Assembly (NCBI RefSeq): GCF_010470665.1
Contig: NZ_VOPZ01000009.1
Location: 124,001-188,000, forward strand
Direction: 5' to 3'
Source of the DNA: Desulfovibrio sp. JC022
GTDB lineage: Bacteria > Desulfobacterota > Desulfovibrionia > Desulfovibrionales > Desulfovibrionaceae
DNA: 64,000 bases
The notes below the pieces were generated by a model. It was not told the DNA's origin. It searched no databases and saw only the letters and a program-made list of their open reading frames with translations. This document shows positions 60,663 through 64,000 of this stretch, piece after piece. A program made the translations under genes and the position numbers. Position 1 is the first letter of the stretch; each line of letters starts with the position of its first letter.

Positions 60663-61355
60663 GTGTCAGTTGAGAAAATACTGGTCGTAGAAGACCATAA
60701 TGATACTATCGAGTTGCTTAAGTACAACCTGACCTCTTCCGGTTACGAGGTTGTAACTGCCATGGACGGTCACAAGGCTCTGGATCAGGCCGGAAAAGAG
60801 AATCCTGACTTGATTTTGCTGGATCTCATGCTGCCCGGTATTGACGGGCTTGAGGTCTGCCGCAGGTTGAAGCAGGAAGTCGCCACCCAGCATATCCCGG
60901 TGGTCATGCTCACCGCCAAGGGTGAGGAAGTGGACCGGGTTGTGGGGCTTGAGCTTGGTGTGGACGATTATATCGTTAAACCGTTCAGCCCTCGTGAACT
61001 GGTCCTGCGGGTCAAGGCAGTACTGCGCCGCAGTAGTGAAGTGCCTGAACCGCGCCGTCCCGGAAAATGGAACAGGGAAGGGCTTTCCGTGGATTTTGAA
61101 GCCCATACTGTGGAATGCGACGGTGATCTCGTGGCCCTGACCGCCACTGAGTTCAAGCTCTTTTCCGAGCTGTTGCAGCATGAAGGCAAGGTGCGTACCC
61201 GTGACCACCTGCTTGATACTGTTTGGGATACCCATTTTGAAGGATATTCCAGAACCGTGGATACTCATATCCGCAGACTGCGTCAGAAACTGGGGCCTTA
61301 CGCCGATTATATCGAAACCGTGCGCGGTGTCGGTTACCGTTTCAAACATTCTTAG
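60663..61355 (+). CDS. OmpR/PhoB-type response regulator
   Basis: 230 residues: receiver (phospho-acceptor Asp in LILLDLMLPGIDG, Lys in IVKPFSPREL) and a winged-helix domain (LTATEFKLFSELLQHEGKVRTRDHLL, RTVDTHIRRLRQKLG, ETVRGVGYRF). GTG 60663 is chosen for AAGGAGA seven bases before it. It resembles PhoB most. No kinase gene is adjacent. It might be phosphorylated by the upstream CheA or by a distant kinase; not decidable here. Confidence 0.92.
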   Translation: MSVEKILVVEDHNDTIELLKYNLTSSGYEVVTAMDGHKALDQAGKENPDLILLDLMLPGIDGLEVCRRLKQEVATQHIPVVMLTAKGEEVDRVVGLELGVDDYIVKPFSPRELVLRVKAVLRRSSEVPEPRRPGKWNREGLSVDFEAHTVECDGDLVALTATEFKLFSELLQHEGKVRTRDHLLDTVWDTHFEGYSRTVDTHIRRLRQKLGPYADYIETVRGVGYRFKHS

Positions 61356-61362
61356 GTCCGGT

Positions 61363-62214
61363 TTGAACGATAAATCCAAGGCCGTCCTGTTGATGGCCGC
61401 CACGGCCTTGATCTGGAGTTCCGGGGGACTGGCGATCAAGCTGGTGGACTGGAATCCCATGGCGATCACCGGGGTGCGCAGCGTGCTGGCGGCATTGACC
61501 TTGGCTGTTCTTTTTCGGGGCCGTCTGAAATTTGGATTTTCACTGGTGCAATTGGGAGCGGCTGTGGGCTATGCCGGGTTGCTGATTACCAATGTTGTTG
61601 CCACCAAGCTGACCACTTCAGCCAATGCAATTCTTTTAGCCTACACCGCCCCGGTTTATGTGGCCCTTCTGGCCCCGTGGTTTCTCAAAGAGAAAACAAG
61701 CCGCAGTGATTGGATATTCATCGCAGTCACCGTGGGCGGCATGGTCTTATTTTTTCTAGATAAGCTTTCGCCAAGCGGACTCTGGGGCAACATTATTGCC
61801 GTTGGTACCGGAGTTTCCTACGCCGTATTTACCCTCTGCATGCGGGCCCAGAAATCAACTTCCCCGGTGGAATCCGTAATCATGGGCCATGTGCTGACCG
61901 CCCTCTGCGGCCTGCCCTTCATGTTCAGCACCATGCCCTCAGCTGAAAGTTGGATGGGTTTAATCTATCTCGGCATTTTTCAGCAGGGTATTTCATTAGC
62001 TTTGTATGCATGGGCCATCAAACGGCTGGGCGCGCTGGAAGCTATCCTGATCATGACCCTAGAGCCGATCTTTAATCCTATCCTTGTCGCTGTCGGCTAC
62101 GGTGAGATTCCCGGTAAATGGGCAATTGTCGGCGGGCTGGTGGTGATAGGTTCGGTTACGGTGCGTGGGGTGTTGCCGTTTATGAAGAAGACAAAAAATT
62201 ACCCCGGAAGTTAA
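61363..62214 (+). CDS. EamA-family (DMT) transporter
   Basis: 283 residues with ten membrane helices in two EamA halves: LLMAATALIWSSGGLAIKLV at the start, NAILLAYTAPVYVALLAPW, then GALEAILIMTLEPIFNPILVAVGYGE near the end. Substrate unknown; relatives export amino acids or metabolites. The likely start is TTG 61363, eight bases after the PhoB-type gene; M at 61393 is the next option but would cut helix 1. The stop lies inside the terminator stem. Confidence 0.85.
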   Translation: MNDKSKAVLLMAATALIWSSGGLAIKLVDWNPMAITGVRSVLAALTLAVLFRGRLKFGFSLVQLGAAVGYAGLLITNVVATKLTTSANAILLAYTAPVYVALLAPWFLKEKTSRSDWIFIAVTVGGMVLFFLDKLSPSGLWGNIIAVGTGVSYAVFTLCMRAQKSTSPVESVIMGHVLTALCGLPFMFSTMPSAESWMGLIYLGIFQQGISLALYAWAIKRLGALEAILIMTLEPIFNPILVAVGYGEIPGKWAIVGGLVVIGSVTVRGVLPFMKKTKNYPGS

Positions 62215-62228
62215 AACTTCCGGGGTTT
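62201..62228. terminator. Bidirectional terminator
   Basis: ACCCCGGAAGTT, two bases, AACTTCCGGGGT and then TTCTATTT. It lies between the EamA and SPOR genes and overlaps the EamA stop. Confidence 0.85.
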
Positions 62229-62232
62229 CTAT

Positions 62233-62958
62233 TTAAATCGCTTTCTTGCTTTTCAAGAGCGGCTTCTTGATGCCGAACTTGGCGAGCATTTTTTTCATTT
62301 TTTTGGTAGAATCTGCTGTTCCGGTATGGCGGACAAAGACCCGGTACCATGTGCGGGTTCCGCTTTTTCCGGGTTCAACGTAGGAATCGAGTCCGTTGAC
62401 AATAAGCTTGTCCGCAAAGGACTGCGCCCTTGCGTCATCGCCGAATGATGCGGCCTGATACACATAGTTGTATTTGGGCGCATCCACTTCTTCCGGGTTA
62501 TCGATTTCCACCGGAGGTTCCGGCTCGGCCTGCTTAACTTCAGCAACTTTTTTCGCAACTTTTACCGCGGGTTTTTCTGCTTTTGCGGGGTCGGCTTTCT
62601 TTGCCGCAGTGGCTTTCTTTTCAGCTTTGGCAGCAATTTCCTTTTTCGGCTCTTCCGGTTTTACAGCAGGTTCGGGCTTTTTCTTGAGCTGGTCGATATA
62701 GTCCAGCTCTTCAGGCTTGAGCACGCCGCCTTTAACCTCACCGGAAGCATTGCTCTGGCTGGGCAGCATCATGGCGATTTCGGGCATATCCTTTTCAGGC
62801 TGATACCCTCGGCCCAGCAGTATTCCCAGCACAAAGAAGGCGCACAGGGCTGCAACAGCCCCGGCACACAGCCCGATGACTTCGGGCATGGTGAAGGTAA
62901 AGGTGAATGTCTTTTCCTGACCGGGAGCGGCCTTCTTCTTTTTTCTGGGTGCAGCCAT
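62233..62958 (-). CDS. SPOR-domain membrane protein
   Basis: 241 residues. A short cytoplasmic, Lys-rich start, one membrane helix (about 27-48), a long Lys/Ala/Pro/Glu-rich periplasmic linker (about 85-155) and a C-terminal SPOR domain (about 163-230, YVYQAASFGDDARAQSFADKLIVNGLDSYV in family terms; key residues VYQAASF and RVFVRHTG). SPOR domains bind denuded glycan at division sites. It is just downstream of argS, as is common in this group. Confidence 0.9.
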   Translation of the reverse strand: MAAPRKKKKAAPGQEKTFTFTFTMPEVIGLCAGAVAALCAFFVLGILLGRGYQPEKDMPEIAMMLPSQSNASGEVKGGVLKPEELDYIDQLKKKPEPAVKPEEPKKEIAAKAEKKATAAKKADPAKAEKPAVKVAKKVAEVKQAEPEPPVEIDNPEEVDAPKYNYVYQAASFGDDARAQSFADKLIVNGLDSYVEPGKSGTRTWYRVFVRHTGTADSTKKMKKMLAKFGIKKPLLKSKKAI

Positions 62959-62979
62959 GGTTGAAACTCCGGTTTGTTA

Positions 62980-64000
62980 TTACATGCTTTCAGGAGCGGA
63001 AACGCCAAGCAGGCTCAGGCCGTTGGCAAGGGTTCTTGCAACAGCCTGCAACAGAACCAGTCTTGCGGCGATCACATCTTCCTCAGCGGAAAGGATGTGG
63101 TGCATGGAGTAGAATCTGTGCAGCGCACTGGCAAGGTCGCGCAGGTAGTAGCTGATCACGTGCGGGCTCATGTTCTTGCCTGCGTTTTCAGCAACATCGG
63201 CGAACTGATCCATGAGTTTCATGAGGTTCAGTTCTTCCGCGTTGGCCAGGGCGGAAAGGGGGGCCGCGTCCATGGCGGGAACTTTGATGCCCTGATCCGC
63301 TGCCTTGCGCATTACGGAGCAGATACGCGCGTGGGCGTACTGTACGTAGTAGACCGGGTTGTCCATGGTCTTTTGCTTGACCAGCTCAAGGTCGAAGTCG
63401 AGATGGCTGTCGCTCTTGCGTGAGAGGAACATGAAGCGGGATGCGTCGCGGCCCACTTCGTTCACCACGTCTTCAAGGGTTTCAAATTTACCGGCACGGG
63501 TGGACATGGCGATCTGTTCACCGCCGCGCAGCAGGTTGACCAGCTGTACGAGGATTACATCAAGCTGTCCTTTTTTGCCGAGGGCTTCCACAGCAGCCTG
63601 CATGCGGGGAACATAACCGTGGTGGTCTGCACCCCAGATGTCGACTACAATGTCGAAGCCGCGTTTGTATTTGTCATCGTGGTAGGCGATGTCGGAAGCG
63701 AAATAGGTCAGGTCTCCGTTGGACTTGCGCAGTACGCGGTCCTTGTCGTCACCCAGTTCGGTGGATTTGAACCAGAGCGCGCCGTCTTTTTCGTAAGCCA
63801 TGCCGCGTTTTTTTAGGTCGGCAAAGGTTTCTTCAACCTTACCTACGGAAACGAGGCTCTTTTCGGAGAACCATACATCATGGCGTACATCAAAGGCAGC
63901 GAGGTCTTTCTTGATACCTTCAAGAATTTCATCTTTACCGTACTCGCGGCAGATGGCGATGGCCTCGTCTTCACTCATGTCGAGAATACCGGGATTGCGT
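62980..64000 (-). CDS. argS: Arginyl-tRNA synthetase, C-terminal part
   Basis: The frame is open to the window edge, beyond the Met at 63978, so the N-terminal half with the HIGH motif lies outside. Visible parts are [32 protein letters not shown], the KMSKS-region counterpart [12 protein letters not shown] (no true KMSKS, as in most ArgRS), then the anticodon-binding helices with [16 protein letters not shown] and [16 protein letters not shown]. About 340 residues of roughly 550 are present. It charges tRNA-Arg. Confidence 0.95.
   Translation of the reverse strand, partial: RNPGILDMSEDEAIAICREYGKDEILEGIKKDLAAFDVRHDVWFSEKSLVSVGKVEETFADLKKRGMAYEKDGALWFKSTELGDDKDRVLRKSNGDLTYFASDIAYHDDKYKRGFDIVVDIWGADHHGYVPRMQAAVEALGKKGQLDVILVQLVNLLRGGEQIAMSTRAGKFETLEDVVNEVGRDASRFMFLSRKSDSHLDFDLELVKQKTMDNPVYYVQYAHARICSVMRKAADQGIKVPAMDAAPLSALANAEELNLMKLMDQFADVAENAGKNMSPHVISYYLRDLASALHRFYSMHHILSAEEDVIAARLVLLQAVARTLANGLSLLGVSAPESM

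Overview
The window looks like a chromosome segment of a moderate-GC marine sulfate reducer of the Desulfovibrio group (Maridesulfovibrio-like). This is inferred from the atpZ-atpI-atpB-atpE-rex arrangement, the Rex operators, the many sensory and chemotaxis genes, the NtrC-type regulators and the Desulfovibrio-style intergenic repeats. No database was searched. Most of it is ordinary chromosome. There is no tRNA, rRNA, CRISPR array or intact transposon.

Layout. 1-4.3 kb: the 3' end of sstT, a large helicase-exonuclease fusion resembling Bacillus MrfA+MrfB, and a MORN-type lipoprotein. 4.3-9.9 kb (minus): a sigma-54 two-component pair, pgi and an aspartate aminotransferase. 10-16.9 kb (plus): a small lipoprotein, ftsEX, ilvD, a phage-internal-protein-like orphan and an alpha/beta-hydrolase lipoprotein. 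17-29 kb: an AhpF-like reductase, radical SAM, HIT, HU/IHF, RlpA, an FNR/Crp regulator with an N-terminal cysteine cluster, a K+ channel overlapping a cyclic-nucleotide-binding protein, a LysM lipoprotein and a Lon-like protease. 29-32.2 kb: F0 genes atpZ-atpI-atpB-atpE followed by rex, with Rex-type operators upstream of both atp and rex. 32-43.8 kb: a second sigma-54 regulator, marR-MFS, rsmG, rlmH, a phosphoesterase, 5-formyl-THF cyclo-ligase, a laccase-domain protein, cheV and two glycosyltransferases. 44-48.7 kb: a diguanylate cyclase and a CII-like orphan, both behind sigma-54-type promoters, a queuosine-precursor transporter, dapF, and a small ORF behind a sigma-28-type promoter.

The most interesting block is 48.9-61.4 kb. 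It is a Wsp-like chemosensory operon: receptor, CheW, CheR-TPR, a WspD-like CheW with a Cys motif, a CheA-REC hybrid with two Hpt domains, a WspF-like CheB, an output response regulator, and a second receptor with a c-type heme motif. In the Pseudomonas Wsp system the output protein WspR is a receiver plus GGDEF cyclase. Here a very WspR-like receiver is joined to a SpoIIE/RsbU-type PP2C phosphatase, so the pathway probably ends in protein dephosphorylation rather than c-di-GMP synthesis. A PhoB-type regulator, an EamA transporter, a SPOR protein and the 3' part of argS close the window.

A family of about 90-bp intergenic repeats occurs between 0.5 and 37 kb. Their central hairpin varies in a compensatory way between copies.
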